A program made the translations under genes and the position numbers. From contig CAZKTO010000079.1 of assembly GCA_964555685.1 (NCBI GenBank), positions 1-11,135 on the forward strand: a stretch of DNA of 11,135 nucleotides. The letters run 5' to 3'. The notes below the pieces were generated by a model. It searched no databases, had not been told where the DNA came from, and saw only the letters and a program-made list of their open reading frames with translations. Below are positions 1-5,666 of the stretch, piece after piece (the stretch's first letter is position 1; each line of letters begins with the position of its first letter). This DNA is from CAZKTO01 sp964555685. Its GTDB lineage: Bacteria > Chloroflexota > Dehalococcoidia > SHYB01.

Positions 1-339
1 GGCCGGAGTGATGGGCGTGGTGGAGCGCAGGATGACCCGATCGATGCGCGCTTTGATGGCGCCTGCCATGACCTCCTGAATGACCTCACGGACGGGGCCC
101 GGCGCAGGAGGGCCCGGGGCAAGAGGGCCCGGGGCAAGAGGGCCCGGGGCAGGTGCCGTTCTGGTCGGCACTACCGTGTTGTAATAGGCGTCAGGGGTTG
201 ACGGCTTGGTCGCCTCTGTGAGCGGCGCATCGCTGCTTCCTCCGCCGCCGCACGAAGCGGATAGGACAAGAAAGGCCAGCATGAGCGCCAGTCTCGCCCT
301 TTTCCAACTTGTAAAATTCCGTCGGGGGGACAGTTGCAT
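1..339 (-). CDS. Proline-rich lipoprotein, N-terminal part (runs off the left edge)
   Basis: The frame is open for 113 codons from an ATG at 339 to the window edge, so the C-terminus is missing. The product starts with a basic stretch (MQLSPRRNFTSWKRAR), then a hydrophobic segment (LALMLAFLVL) and a clear lipobox, LSAS-C, with the cysteine near residue 34. A GGGGSS linker follows. This is a type II signal peptide, so a membrane-anchored exported lipoprotein is predicted. About residues 62-81 form a Pro-rich spacer of APGPL/APGPP pentapeptides encoded by a 15-bp tandem repeat. After it the chain becomes helical and charged (VREVIQEVMAGAIKARIDRVIL), probably the start of the mature domain. A purine-rich AAGGAAG lies about 7 nt before the ATG and supports this start. 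The upstream neighbour is the IS remnant. The mature domain is outside the window, so no function can be given. Confidence 0.8.
   Translation of the reverse strand, partial: MQLSPRRNFTSWKRARLALMLAFLVLSASCGGGGSSDAPLTEATKPSTPDAYYNTVVPTRTAPAPGPLAPGPLAPGPPAPGPVREVIQEVMAGAIKARIDRVILRSTTPITPA
96..155. repeat. 15-bp tandem repeat, four copies, in the lipoprotein gene
   Basis: Four head-to-tail 15-bp units start at 96, 111, 126 and 141. Units two and three are identical (GGCCCGGGGCAAGAG on the plus strand); the outer two are degenerate. The unit keeps the reading frame and encodes an Ala-Pro-Gly-Pro-Leu/Pro pentapeptide on the minus strand. Copy number could vary between strains by slippage without breaking the frame. 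Confidence 0.9.
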
Positions 340-368
340 GCTCGTCTTCCTTTCCTGTCGGCCTCACC

Positions 369-397
369 GTATCATCAACTATAAGGGCCAATGTCAA
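369..397 (-). promoter_or_regulatory. Candidate promoter of the lipoprotein gene, at the edge of the IS remnant
   Basis: On the minus strand a perfect TTGACA (397-392) is followed after 17 nt by TGATAC (374-369), which is a poor -10. A better -10 match, TATAGT (383-378), lies between them but has no -35 at normal distance. Either choice puts the transcript start roughly 20-35 nt before the lipoprotein ATG. The TTGACA overlaps the outer end of the IS inverted repeat, so the element may supply part of the promoter. Only sequence matching supports this. Confidence 0.35.
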
Positions 398-524
398 ATC
401 CGGGATTCCCCATATGACGTGCCCCCAGCAACCCGGCGTCGGAGGTGATGGTGGCGCCTCGGAACTCCAGTCTCAGCCGCTTGTCGAATTGAAGCTGCAG
501 CGCGTCCTCGGCCTTTTCACCCAT
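375..524 (-). pseudogene. IS1380-family transposase, N-terminal fragment
   Basis: An ATG at 524, preceded by GGAGG at suitable distance, opens a 49-codon frame ending at a TGA at 375. Residues 10-33 read QLQFDKRLRLEFRGATITSDAGLL in outline: a charged FDKRLRLEF strand, then the TSDAGLL motif. IS1380 (DDE group 1, PF13701) transposases begin this way, normally continuing into a RELD-type helix. Here homology stops after TSDAGLL (about position 426); the remaining ~16 codons are read-through of the opposite IS end and flanking DNA. The DDE catalytic domain is gone, so the product cannot transpose. Full-length family members are more than 400 residues. The family match is from memory of the motif, not a search. 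Confidence 0.7.
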
Positions 525-634
525 TGGGTCCCTCCAACTAGCCCCCTCGACCAAAGCTCACACCAGGGCTTTTCAAGCTATTCTGCTGGAGGAATCCGGC
601 GATAGGTGGACCTTGATATGGGAAATCCGGGTTT
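396..634 (-). mobile_element. Internally deleted IS1380-family element (MITE-like remnant)
   Basis: Imperfect inverted repeats of about 20 bp bound the segment. The left copy is 396-415 (AAATCCGGGATTCCCCATAT); the right copy is 616-634, whose reverse complement is AAACCCGGATTTCCCATAT. Inside, on the minus strand, are a leader of about 90 nt and the first ~33 codons of an IS1380-type transposase. These run almost directly into the other end, so nearly all of the ~1.3-kb transposase gene is missing while both ends survive. The family call rests on the transposase N-terminus (see that entry). A TATAAG occurs outside each repeat (380-385 and 634-639), but its spacing from the repeats differs on the two sides, so I do not call it a target-site duplication. 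Confidence 0.65.
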
Positions 635-639
635 ATAAG
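613..639 (+). promoter_or_regulatory. Weak candidate promoter at the right end of the IS remnant
   Basis: TTGATA (613-618) and TATAAG (634-639) are each 5/6 matches to sigma70 boxes, but the spacer is only 15 nt. The -35 is inside the element and the -10 just outside, a layout known for insertion sequences that drive neighbouring genes. It would transcribe the plus-strand gene starting at 752 with a leader of about 100 nt. The short spacer keeps confidence low. Confidence 0.25.
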
Positions 640-751
640 AGCTCGAATGGGGTCAACCGTCGGAGAGGCTGTCAATGCAATGACGACGCCCACGCGTTGC
701 GCCCGGCGCGCCCGCCCCGTACCATGGGCCGAAATCCTTCCGGAGGCCGCA

Positions 752-1132
752 ATGCTCTACCTGTGCATCGGCGAGATCACAGGCGCGCCGCCGCCCTCGA
801 CGCGCGACCTCATCGTCAAGGGGCTCAAGACCATGGAGATGCTGGTCGACCTCCAGAAGCAGGGCCGGTGCCTGGGCGGCGGGATCATGAGCGGGAAGAT
901 GGGCCTGGTCTTCATCCTGGACGTAGCCGATAACTGGGCCCTCAACGAGACCGTCATCCGCCTGCCCTCCTTCTCTACGTGCGAGTGGCAGATCGCGCCG
1001 CTCCACAGCTTCCAGCAGGACATCGACATCACCCGCAAGGTGCTCGACGCCATGGCCAAGGGCGCCGACTGGCGGGACGAGAAGCCCCGCCGGAAGGCCC
1101 GCGCGCCGGGCAGACGCAAGCAGCGATCATAG
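752..1132 (+). CDS. Muconolactone delta-isomerase-like small protein
   Basis: This is a 126-residue product. I chose the ATG at 752 because CGGAGG lies 5 nt before it; the frame is open further upstream, to an ATG at 647, but that stretch is Arg/Pro-rich and has no ribosome site. The chain starts with a beta strand (MLYLCIGEI) and a helix with LVDLQKQGRCLGGG. Next come a strand with GLVFILDV, a helix, and RLPSFSTCEWQIAPLHSF. This order and the LPSF...W-x-I-x-PL ending resemble muconolactone isomerase (PF02426), whose ferredoxin-like subunits assemble into rings and isomerise muconolactone in the beta-ketoadipate pathway. The last ~16 residues are a basic tail (KPRRKARAPGRRKQRS) not usual in the enzyme. 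No other aromatic-degradation genes are adjacent, so the substrate is unknown. A YCII- or EthD-like dimeric alpha/beta-barrel protein is the alternative. Confidence 0.6.
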   Translation: MLYLCIGEITGAPPPSTRDLIVKGLKTMEMLVDLQKQGRCLGGGIMSGKMGLVFILDVADNWALNETVIRLPSFSTCEWQIAPLHSFQQDIDITRKVLDAMAKGADWRDEKPRRKARAPGRRKQRS

Positions 1133-1171
1133 GGCAACGCCCGTCCGGTCTCCTGGCGTCGCGGCGCGAAT

Positions 1172-1189
1172 CCAGGCGTGCCCGCCTGG
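1172..1189. terminator. Hairpin between convergent genes, possible terminator
   Basis: CCAGGCG (1172-1178) and CGCCTGG (1183-1189) form a perfect 7-bp GC stem with a 4-nt loop in the 65-nt gap between the convergent genes ending at 1132 and 1198. No T-run follows on either strand, so it is at best a weak or non-canonical terminator. Confidence 0.35.
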
Positions 1190-1197
1190 CCTTCGTG

Positions 1198-2004
1198 CTA
1201 CGAGCCCCCCGCCGTGATGCGCGGAACGTTGAGCTTGCACGTGACGCCGCCATCCACGGGCAGGATCGCCCCCGTCACGAAGGCCGCCTCGCTCGAGGCG
1301 AGGTAGACGGCCGCGTAGGCGATGTCCTCCGGCGTGCCCAGGCGCGTCAGGTGGATCGACCGGATGGCCGGGCCCATCACCGGGTCCGCGGCCATCTGCC
1401 TGGCGCGGTCGCCCGTGGGCACGAAGCCGACGACGATGCAGTTGGACCGGACGTGGTGGGCCGCGTACTCGACGGCCATGGACCGCGTGAGCCCGTGGAT
1501 GGCCGCCTTGGCCGCCGTGTAGGTATCCTGGCCCGCCAGCCCCAGCACCGCGGCCGCCGACGAGATGTTGACGATAGCGCCCCCGCCGGCCTTGATCATC
1601 TCCGGGATAGCCGCCTGGCAGGCGCGCACCATGCCCTTCAGCGCCACGTTCATCACCCGGTCCCAGCCATCCAGCTTCAGCTCCGTCACAGCGTCGTCGT
1701 CCCGGCCGTGGCCCAGAAGCTCCGTGGGCGCCGCGTTGTTCACGAGGATCTGCAAGCGGCCGTAGCGCCGGACCGCCGCCACCACGGCCGCTCGCACGTC
1801 CTCGTCGCGGCCCACGTCCATCGGCACGTAGAGCGCATCGCCGCCGGCCTTCCGCAGCTCGCCCTCCAGCCGCTGGCCCAGCTCGCGGCTCCGGCCCGTG
1901 ATCACGACCTGGGCCCCCTCGGCGGCGAACATCGTCGCGATCCCCCGGCCGATGCCACGGGTCGAGCCCGTCACCAGGGCAACCTGGTCCTTCAATCTGT
2001 TCAC
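1198..2004 (-). CDS. SDR-family oxidoreductase (classical short-chain dehydrogenase)
   Basis: This 268-residue protein has the full set of classical SDR landmarks. The dinucleotide-binding TGSTRGIG is at 12-19, D63-V64 contacts adenine and NNAA is at 89-92. The catalytic tetrad is N119, S149, Y162 and K166 (YTAAK). Arg38 after the second strand (ITGRS), together with T15-R16, suggests NADP(H) rather than NAD(H). The C-terminus has the usual LASSEAAFVTGAILPVDGG cap, as in FabG-like 3-oxoacyl reductases and related alcohol dehydrogenases. The substrate cannot be read from sequence. The usual PG of the substrate-loop motif is VG here (IVVGFVPT, ~190-197). The start is GTG at 2004 with AAGGAG 8 nt upstream. 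It is the last gene of the minus-strand train, 18 nt after the SRPBCC gene, so the two may act on the same substrate. Confidence 0.92.
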   Translation of the reverse strand: MNRLKDQVALVTGSTRGIGRGIATMFAAEGAQVVITGRSRELGQRLEGELRKAGGDALYVPMDVGRDEDVRAAVVAAVRRYGRLQILVNNAAPTELLGHGRDDDAVTELKLDGWDRVMNVALKGMVRACQAAIPEMIKAGGGAIVNISSAAAVLGLAGQDTYTAAKAAIHGLTRSMAVEYAAHHVRSNCIVVGFVPTGDRARQMAADPVMGPAIRSIHLTRLGTPEDIAYAAVYLASSEAAFVTGAILPVDGGVTCKLNVPRITAGGS

Positions 2005-2022
2005 ACGGGTGGCTCCTTCCCC

Positions 2023-2508
2023 TTACCTCCGGGCGGCGCGGCGCGCCGCCACGTAAGGCCCGATCCTGCGCTCGCCCTCGTTCATAGCCCAGACGTGGTT
2101 CGAGCGGAAGAGCGGCTTGAGCACGGGCGAGAGGAGCCGGACGAGCGGCTTGTCCGCCCGCGGGTTCCAATAGAGCATGGCGCGGGTCCCCTCGCCCTCG
2201 GCCGTCAGCACCCACCGGGACTCGTCCGTCGCCAGATCGCCCGTCGCCCTGATCTTGATCAGCGACGGCCGCTCCAGTGCCGTCGTCTCCGCCGTCCAGC
2301 GCAGCTGGTACGGAAGCCACCCCTTGGTCACCAGCGCGACGCGCGTCCCGACGCGCGGCTCGCCGCCGCCGTCCACCCGCTCCGCCCTGAGATAGACGCG
2401 CCCCCACCACGCCGGGTACTCCCACGGCCTCGCCAGCACCTCCCAGACCTCCTCGGGCGGGTGCGGGACGTGCCAGCGATTGACGAAGTGGTAGACGTTG
2501 GCGGGCAT
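2023..2508 (-). CDS. SRPBCC-family (START-like) ligand-binding protein
   Basis: This 161-residue protein has the SRPBCC / polyketide cyclase-dehydrase pattern. It opens with a strand (VYHFVNRWHVPHPPEEVWEVLARPWEYPAWWG) in which a Pro-Glu-x-V-W helix and a W/P-rich turn precede the next strand. GTRVALVTKG, an RWTAETTAL strand and a WVLTAEGEGTRAMLYWNPRAD pair follow. A long C-terminal helix ends in a basic tail (VAARRAARR). The fold is a helix-grip cup that binds hydrophobic ligands; some members are cyclases or aromatases, many only bind. No catalytic set is recognisable. GAGG lies 7 nt before the ATG. It sits between the deacetylase-like and SDR genes, with gaps of 32 and 18 nt, which suggests co-transcription. 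SRPBCC and SDR pairs occur in polyketide, sterol and aromatic metabolism, but the role here is not determined. Confidence 0.78.
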   Translation of the reverse strand: MPANVYHFVNRWHVPHPPEEVWEVLARPWEYPAWWGRVYLRAERVDGGGEPRVGTRVALVTKGWLPYQLRWTAETTALERPSLIKIRATGDLATDESRWVLTAEGEGTRAMLYWNPRADKPLVRLLSPVLKPLFRSNHVWAMNEGERRIGPYVAARRAARR

Positions 2509-2540
2509 GGGGCTACCTCATGGGGCCGGGAGTCGCTCGC

Positions 2541-3659
2541 TCAGGCGATGCCGTGCACCGGGAAGATCAGCCGCTTCACCCGGTCGACCGTGTCCTGGGC
2601 GAAGCGCTCGGTGAAGTCGCGGACCTCCGCCGAGAGGGGCGGAGCCTGGCCGTCGCGCAGACGGGCGAGGCCGTAGCGCTCGCGGTAGGCCAAGGGAATC
2701 TCATCGGGCCATTGGGCGCCCATCATGATCCCGTAGTCGAGGCTCCAGCCGCGCGCCACCGCCGACATATCGTACCCGCCGCCGCCCAGCGCCACCCACT
2801 TGGGGGCGAGAGCGCCCAGCGCCTCGACGGCGCGCCCGTGGCCCTCCACCGTGAGCTGGAGATGCGTGATCGGGTCGCTGAAGTGCGTGTCGATGCCAAG
2901 CTGCGTCACCAGCACGTCTGGGTTGAAGGCTCGCAGGACCGGCGGCGCCACCTGGTCGAAGGCCCAGAGGAAGATGTCGTCGTGGGTGTAGGGCGCCAGC
3001 GGCACGTTGACGGAGTAGCCCCGGCCCCGTCCCGAGCCCAGCTCCTCGACCTCGCCGGTGCCGGGAAAGAGGTAGCGGCCCGACTCGTGCATCGAGAGCG
3101 TCAGCACCTCGTCGGTATCGTAGTAGGCGTTCTGGACGCCGTCGCCATGATGGCAGTCGATATCCACGTAGGCGACGCGCAGGCCGCGCCGCCGCAGGTA
3201 CTCGATGGCGATGACCGGGTCGTTGAAGATGCAGAAGCCGGAGGCGTTGCCCGCGGCGGCGTGATGCAGCCCGCCGGCCACGTTGAACGCGACGTCCGCC
3301 TTCCCATCGGCCACCAGCTCCGCCGCCACCAGCGACCCGCCCGTCGAGAGGCAGGCCGCCTCGTACATGCCGGGGTAGGGCGGATTATCGCCCTGCTCGC
3401 TGAAGTTGTAGCGCTCCGGCCGGCGGCGGGCCTCCCCGCGGCTGATGGCCCGGACCGCCGCCACGTACTCCTCGGTGTGGAACCAGCGCAGCTCCTCCTC
3501 CGTCGCATGGCGCGGCGGCGCCGGCTTCGACAGGCGAAAGGCGCCGTAGGCGTCCAGGAGCTCGTAGGTGTAGCGCAGGCGCGTGGGGCGCATCACGTGG
3601 TCCTCGCGCAGGACGTGCTGCGAGACCTCATCGTCGTAGACGAAGGCCGCTCGCCTCAT
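2541..3659 (-). CDS. acuC: AcuC / class I histone-deacetylase-like zinc hydrolase
   Basis: This 372-residue protein has every class I HDAC/AcuC signature in order: GGLHHA (129-134, tandem His132-His133), GFCIFND (141-147), VDIDCHHGDGVQ (165-176), QLGIDTH (253-259) and LGGGGYD (291-297). By analogy with HDAC8 the zinc ligands are D168, H170 and D257, and the transition-state tyrosine is Y296; all are present, so it should be active. Bacterial AcuC removes acetyl groups from lysines of proteins such as acetyl-CoA synthetase, while relatives hydrolyse acetylpolyamines. No acetoin gene or Acs is in view, so acuC is a family label only. The ATG overlaps the stop of the Mut7-C gene (ATGA, 3656-3659), indicating translational coupling, with a GGGGAG ribosome site inside the upstream gene. 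That start region is duplicated near 4963. Confidence 0.92.
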   Translation of the reverse strand: MRRAAFVYDDEVSQHVLREDHVMRPTRLRYTYELLDAYGAFRLSKPAPPRHATEEELRWFHTEEYVAAVRAISRGEARRRPERYNFSEQGDNPPYPGMYEAACLSTGGSLVAAELVADGKADVAFNVAGGLHHAAAGNASGFCIFNDPVIAIEYLRRRGLRVAYVDIDCHHGDGVQNAYYDTDEVLTLSMHESGRYLFPGTGEVEELGSGRGRGYSVNVPLAPYTHDDIFLWAFDQVAPPVLRAFNPDVLVTQLGIDTHFSDPITHLQLTVEGHGRAVEALGALAPKWVALGGGGYDMSAVARGWSLDYGIMMGAQWPDEIPLAYRERYGLARLRDGQAPPLSAEVRDFTERFAQDTVDRVKRLIFPVHGIA

Positions 3660-3677
3660 GGAGCGCTCCCCTCAGGC
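3651..3677. repeat. 27-bp dispersed repeat, copy A (mut7C/acuC junction)
   Basis: This stretch matches 4955-4981 in the same orientation at 26 of 27 bases. It includes the end of the Mut7-C gene, the ribosome site of the acuC-like gene, its ATG and the next two codons. The single difference is in the start codon: T at 3659 here, C at 4963 in copy B. Confidence 0.9.
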
Positions 3678-4150
3678 CCGCCGGCGACGCCGGCCAGCGC
3701 CAGGCGCATGCGCTCCCAGTGCGTCCCCTGCCAGTAGAGCCTGCCGCACCCCGGACACTCCTTGAAGGAGCGGTGCGTCTGGAAGACGTAGGGCGGGACG
3801 GCGCCCTTCACGGTCTCCCTGGCCCGATCGCGCAGCGCCACGTTGCAGCGCAGGCAGAGGGTGAAGGCCCGGCCCTCCATCCGCAGCCCCATCTCCCCGG
3901 CGACCTGGCGGAGCTGGCTCATCACGTCCTGGTCGCGGACGAGCACGACGCGCAGGCGGCCTCGGGCGGCGTCCCGGCGGCGCGGGAGCTCCGAGTCGCG
4001 GGTGACGAGCACACGCCCCTCGCGCAGGGCGACGGCCGCCAGCTCGCCATCCCCGACATGGGGCAGGCAGAGCGTATCATAGCCCATGGCCCGCAGCCAT
4101 CGGGTCAGGCCGCCGGCGTTGATGTCGACCACGAAGCGGGGCGTGTCCAC
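3656..4150 (-). CDS. Mut7-C domain PIN-like RNase with zinc ribbon
   Basis: This 164-residue protein fits the stand-alone bacterial Mut7-C family (PF01927) in length and layout. The N-terminal PIN-like part opens with RFVVDINAGGLTRWLRAMGYD, carrying the first acidic residue (D9) and the GGLxRWLRxxGYD signature. It continues with HVGDGEL (D34/E36) and VLVTRDSEL (D52). These acidic residues would bind the metal for phosphodiester cleavage. A treble-clef/zinc-ribbon half follows with C99-x2-C102 and C132-x2-C135, then GRLYWQGTHWERM, typical of the family. The domain is named after the C. elegans MUT-7 nuclease; no bacterial substrate is established to my knowledge, though an RNA target is likely. 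The start is GTG at 4150, 2 nt after the stop of the metallo-hydrolase gene, and the stop overlaps acuC. It is clearly part of the operon. Confidence 0.88.
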   Translation of the reverse strand: MDTPRFVVDINAGGLTRWLRAMGYDTLCLPHVGDGELAAVALREGRVLVTRDSELPRRRDAARGRLRVVLVRDQDVMSQLRQVAGEMGLRMEGRAFTLCLRCNVALRDRARETVKGAVPPYVFQTHRSFKECPGCGRLYWQGTHWERMRLALAGVAGGPEGSAP

Positions 4151-4152
4151 GC

Positions 4153-4914
4153 TCAGAGCTCCACCACCATCTCCTCCCTCGCCACCTCAATCTCGATCCC
4201 CAGCCGCCGAGCCACCTCCGCCACCTCCCGCCGGATCTCCTCCTCCAGCCACGGCACCATGTGGACCACCAGCACCCGCGGCGCCGAGCCCTTGATCTCG
4301 ACGTACGCACGGAGCTCCGCCTCCAGGTCGGCCGGGGCCATGTGCTTGGCGGCCCCGCGCCACGCGTCCGGGTAGGTCACCTCCGTGATGAGCAGATCGG
4401 GCGAGACGTGGCGCCAGCTCTCCGCCAGGGCCCCGTAGGTGTCGCCGGTGTAGAAGAGGCTGCGCCCAGCCCCCGACGTCACCAGGTAGCCGACGGCCGG
4501 GACGCCGTGCCGCACCGGCACCGCGCGGACCTGATAGCCCTCGATCTCCGCCTCGCGCAGCGGCTCCAGCGGCCGGTACTCGATGGACGGTCCGCCAAAG
4601 GAGGCCCGCTCCGTGAAGGTGGGGTAGACGACGCCGTTCAGCAGGTGCGACCGCAGCTCCTCCAGCACCTCGGGGATCGAGTAGACGCCGGTGACGCCCG
4701 CCGCGGCCGTGTTGATGGCGAACGTCGGGACGCCCTGGATGTGATCGAAGTGGCGGTGCGTCAGCAGGATCGCCCGGACCCGCCGCTGCTCCTCGAACGT
4801 GAGGGCCGTCGTCAGGCTCCCGGCATCGATGCAAAGCACGCCATCGATCAGGATGGAGACGGGCCTCGAGTCGCGCGACTGGTAGCAGTGGGCGCCCAGG
4901 ATACGGACCTGCAT
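4153..4914 (-). CDS. Metallo-beta-lactamase-fold hydrolase (class II cyclic-nucleotide phosphodiesterase-like)
   Basis: This 253-residue MBL-fold protein has the HxHxDH metal motif at 53-58 (THRHFDH). Later ligands are H136, D158 (FYTGDT) and H218 (VVHMVP), so a two-zinc site is complete. The N-terminal SILIDGVLCIDAG followed by ALTFEEQRRVRAILLTHRHFDHIQGVP resembles class II 3',5'-cAMP phosphodiesterases (PF02112) and RNase Z-like hydrolases more than lactamases. There is no signal peptide, so it is cytoplasmic. The substrate is unproven: a cyclic nucleotide, a phosphodiester or an ester are all possible. It is the first gene of the five-gene train. A -10-like TATCAT lies only 7 nt before the ATG and no ribosome site is visible, so its mRNA may be leaderless. 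Confidence 0.85.
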   Translation of the reverse strand: MQVRILGAHCYQSRDSRPVSILIDGVLCIDAGSLTTALTFEEQRRVRAILLTHRHFDHIQGVPTFAINTAAAGVTGVYSIPEVLEELRSHLLNGVVYPTFTERASFGGPSIEYRPLEPLREAEIEGYQVRAVPVRHGVPAVGYLVTSGAGRSLFYTGDTYGALAESWRHVSPDLLITEVTYPDAWRGAAKHMAPADLEAELRAYVEIKGSAPRVLVVHMVPWLEEEIRREVAEVARRLGIEIEVAREEMVVEL

Positions 4915-4921
4915 GCCCGCG

Positions 4922-4949
4922 ATGATAGCACAGGGGTGAGGTCGCTTAA
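4922..4949 (-). promoter_or_regulatory. Candidate operon promoter close to the metallo-hydrolase start codon
   Basis: On the minus strand TATCAT (4927-4922, 5/6 to the -10 consensus) is preceded after 16 nt by TTAAGC (4949-4944, 3/6). The -10 ends 7 nt before the ATG at 4914, so transcription would start at or next to the first base of the start codon. The sequence between them (CGCGGGC) has no Shine-Dalgarno. This would drive the whole minus-strand train. Confidence 0.45.
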
Positions 4950-4954
4950 CGCCA

Positions 4955-4981
4955 TCGCCTCACGGAGCGCTCCCCTCAGGC
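4955..4981. repeat. 27-bp dispersed repeat, copy B (behind the HEPN-like gene)
   Basis: This direct copy of 3651-3677 differs at one base. Read on the minus strand it contains the same GGGGAG ribosome site, then GTG in place of ATG and two Arg codons, and reaches a stop after two more codons. It is thus a start-site fragment without a gene. It lies between the stop of the HEPN-like gene (4992) and the operon promoter. Confidence 0.88.
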
Positions 4982-4991
4982 GCTCCGCTGG

Positions 4992-5651
4992 CTAGAACCA
5001 CTTGGCCATGAGTTCTCGCACCTGGGTACCCATGTTCCGGACATTGGCATTGTCGTACTCGGAAAAGCGCCCATGATCCGCTGCGTCCCTGATAGCCTTC
5101 AACGCTTGCACTTGTTTCTGGACAAGGCGCGAATAGACCGCCTTATCCGCCAGCTTCTGATTCAAAGCACCCATGTCGTCGCCCGAGTTCACGATGATAT
5201 CCCTGGCGAGAGCGAGCTTCCGCATCGCCTCTTCTAACACCGCGCCGTACAGGAAGGCGGCGGGGTCCTTATAGCTTTGTTCGAGCAAGTGGTCTGCCAT
5301 GCCGAGGAAGTCGTCGAAGACTTCAGTGAACGCTAGCGTCTTCAGTTGCACTAGGCTACCACCCTCAATATCATCCTTGGCAGCGCGAAGCACTGCGACA
5401 CCAGCTTGGGCATCTTCTACTCCTCGATGGGCATACTCGCAACGGCTGGAGAACTCCCTGTAGTGGACGCTCTCTGGTCCCAAAATGGTAGTAAGGAACG
5501 ACAGGGAACTGGTGCGCCACTGCTGGAATTTCTCTTGGTCAACCTGCTGACGACCGATGACGCCCGGGGGCTGTGCTCGCCGCGTCGCGAGTACGGCCTC
5601 GCCCATCCCGATCAATGCTTGAAGTCGTTTACCTATCAGGTCGTCTGGCAT
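4992..5651 (-). CDS. Uncharacterised protein with HEPN-like C-terminal domain
   Basis: I do not recognise a named family for this 219-residue soluble protein. The N-terminal ~125 residues are mostly helical (LIGKRLQALIGMGEAVL; FQQWRTSSLSFLTTILG). From ~128 a helical bundle reads YKDPAAFLYGAVLEEAMRKLAL..., then ALKAIRDAADHGRFSEYDNANVRNMGTQVRELMAKWF. The IRDAADHG segment holds R188-x4-H193, the R-x4-6-H motif of HEPN nucleases, and the ending resembles HEPN/DUF4145-type proteins of toxin-antitoxin and anti-phage loci. GC content is plainly lower (about 53% in a sampled stretch) than the ~70% neighbours, which suggests horizontal transfer. It stands alone: no MNT antitoxin, nuclease or methylase gene is adjacent. 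No strong ribosome site precedes the ATG, and the frame is open 24 codons upstream without another usual start. RNase activity is inference; it could also be a non-catalytic HEPN regulator. Confidence 0.7.
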   Translation of the reverse strand: MPDDLIGKRLQALIGMGEAVLATRRAQPPGVIGRQQVDQEKFQQWRTSSLSFLTTILGPESVHYREFSSRCEYAHRGVEDAQAGVAVLRAAKDDIEGGSLVQLKTLAFTEVFDDFLGMADHLLEQSYKDPAAFLYGAVLEEAMRKLALARDIIVNSGDDMGALNQKLADKAVYSRLVQKQVQALKAIRDAADHGRFSEYDNANVRNMGTQVRELMAKWF

Positions 5652-5666
5652 CGTGGTTTGAGCCCC

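Noticed and set aside
96..155. CRISPR-like array
   Set aside because: The 15-bp units are directly tandem, without spacers, and encode an in-frame peptide.
380..639. TATAAG direct repeats (380-385 and 634-639) as a target-site duplication of the IS remnant
   Set aside because: The left copy lies ~10 nt outside the inverted repeat while the right copy abuts it, and six bases is not the length I would expect for this family.
647..751. Upstream extension of the muconolactone-isomerase-like gene to an ATG at 647
   Set aside because: The extra 35 residues are Arg/Pro-rich with no ribosome site, whereas CGGAGG precedes the ATG at 752, where family-like sequence begins.
1127..2425. 432-codon minus-strand frame overlapping SDR and SRPBCC in another frame
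   Set aside because: It is a Gly/Arg/Ala-rich shadow on the same strand as genes with complete catalytic motifs in the other frame.
979..2676. Long plus-strand open frame (565 codons) across the SDR and SRPBCC genes
   Set aside because: The translation is Arg/His/Pro/Ala-rich without family motifs, and it lies opposite two well-supported minus-strand genes. Long antisense frames are expected at this GC content.
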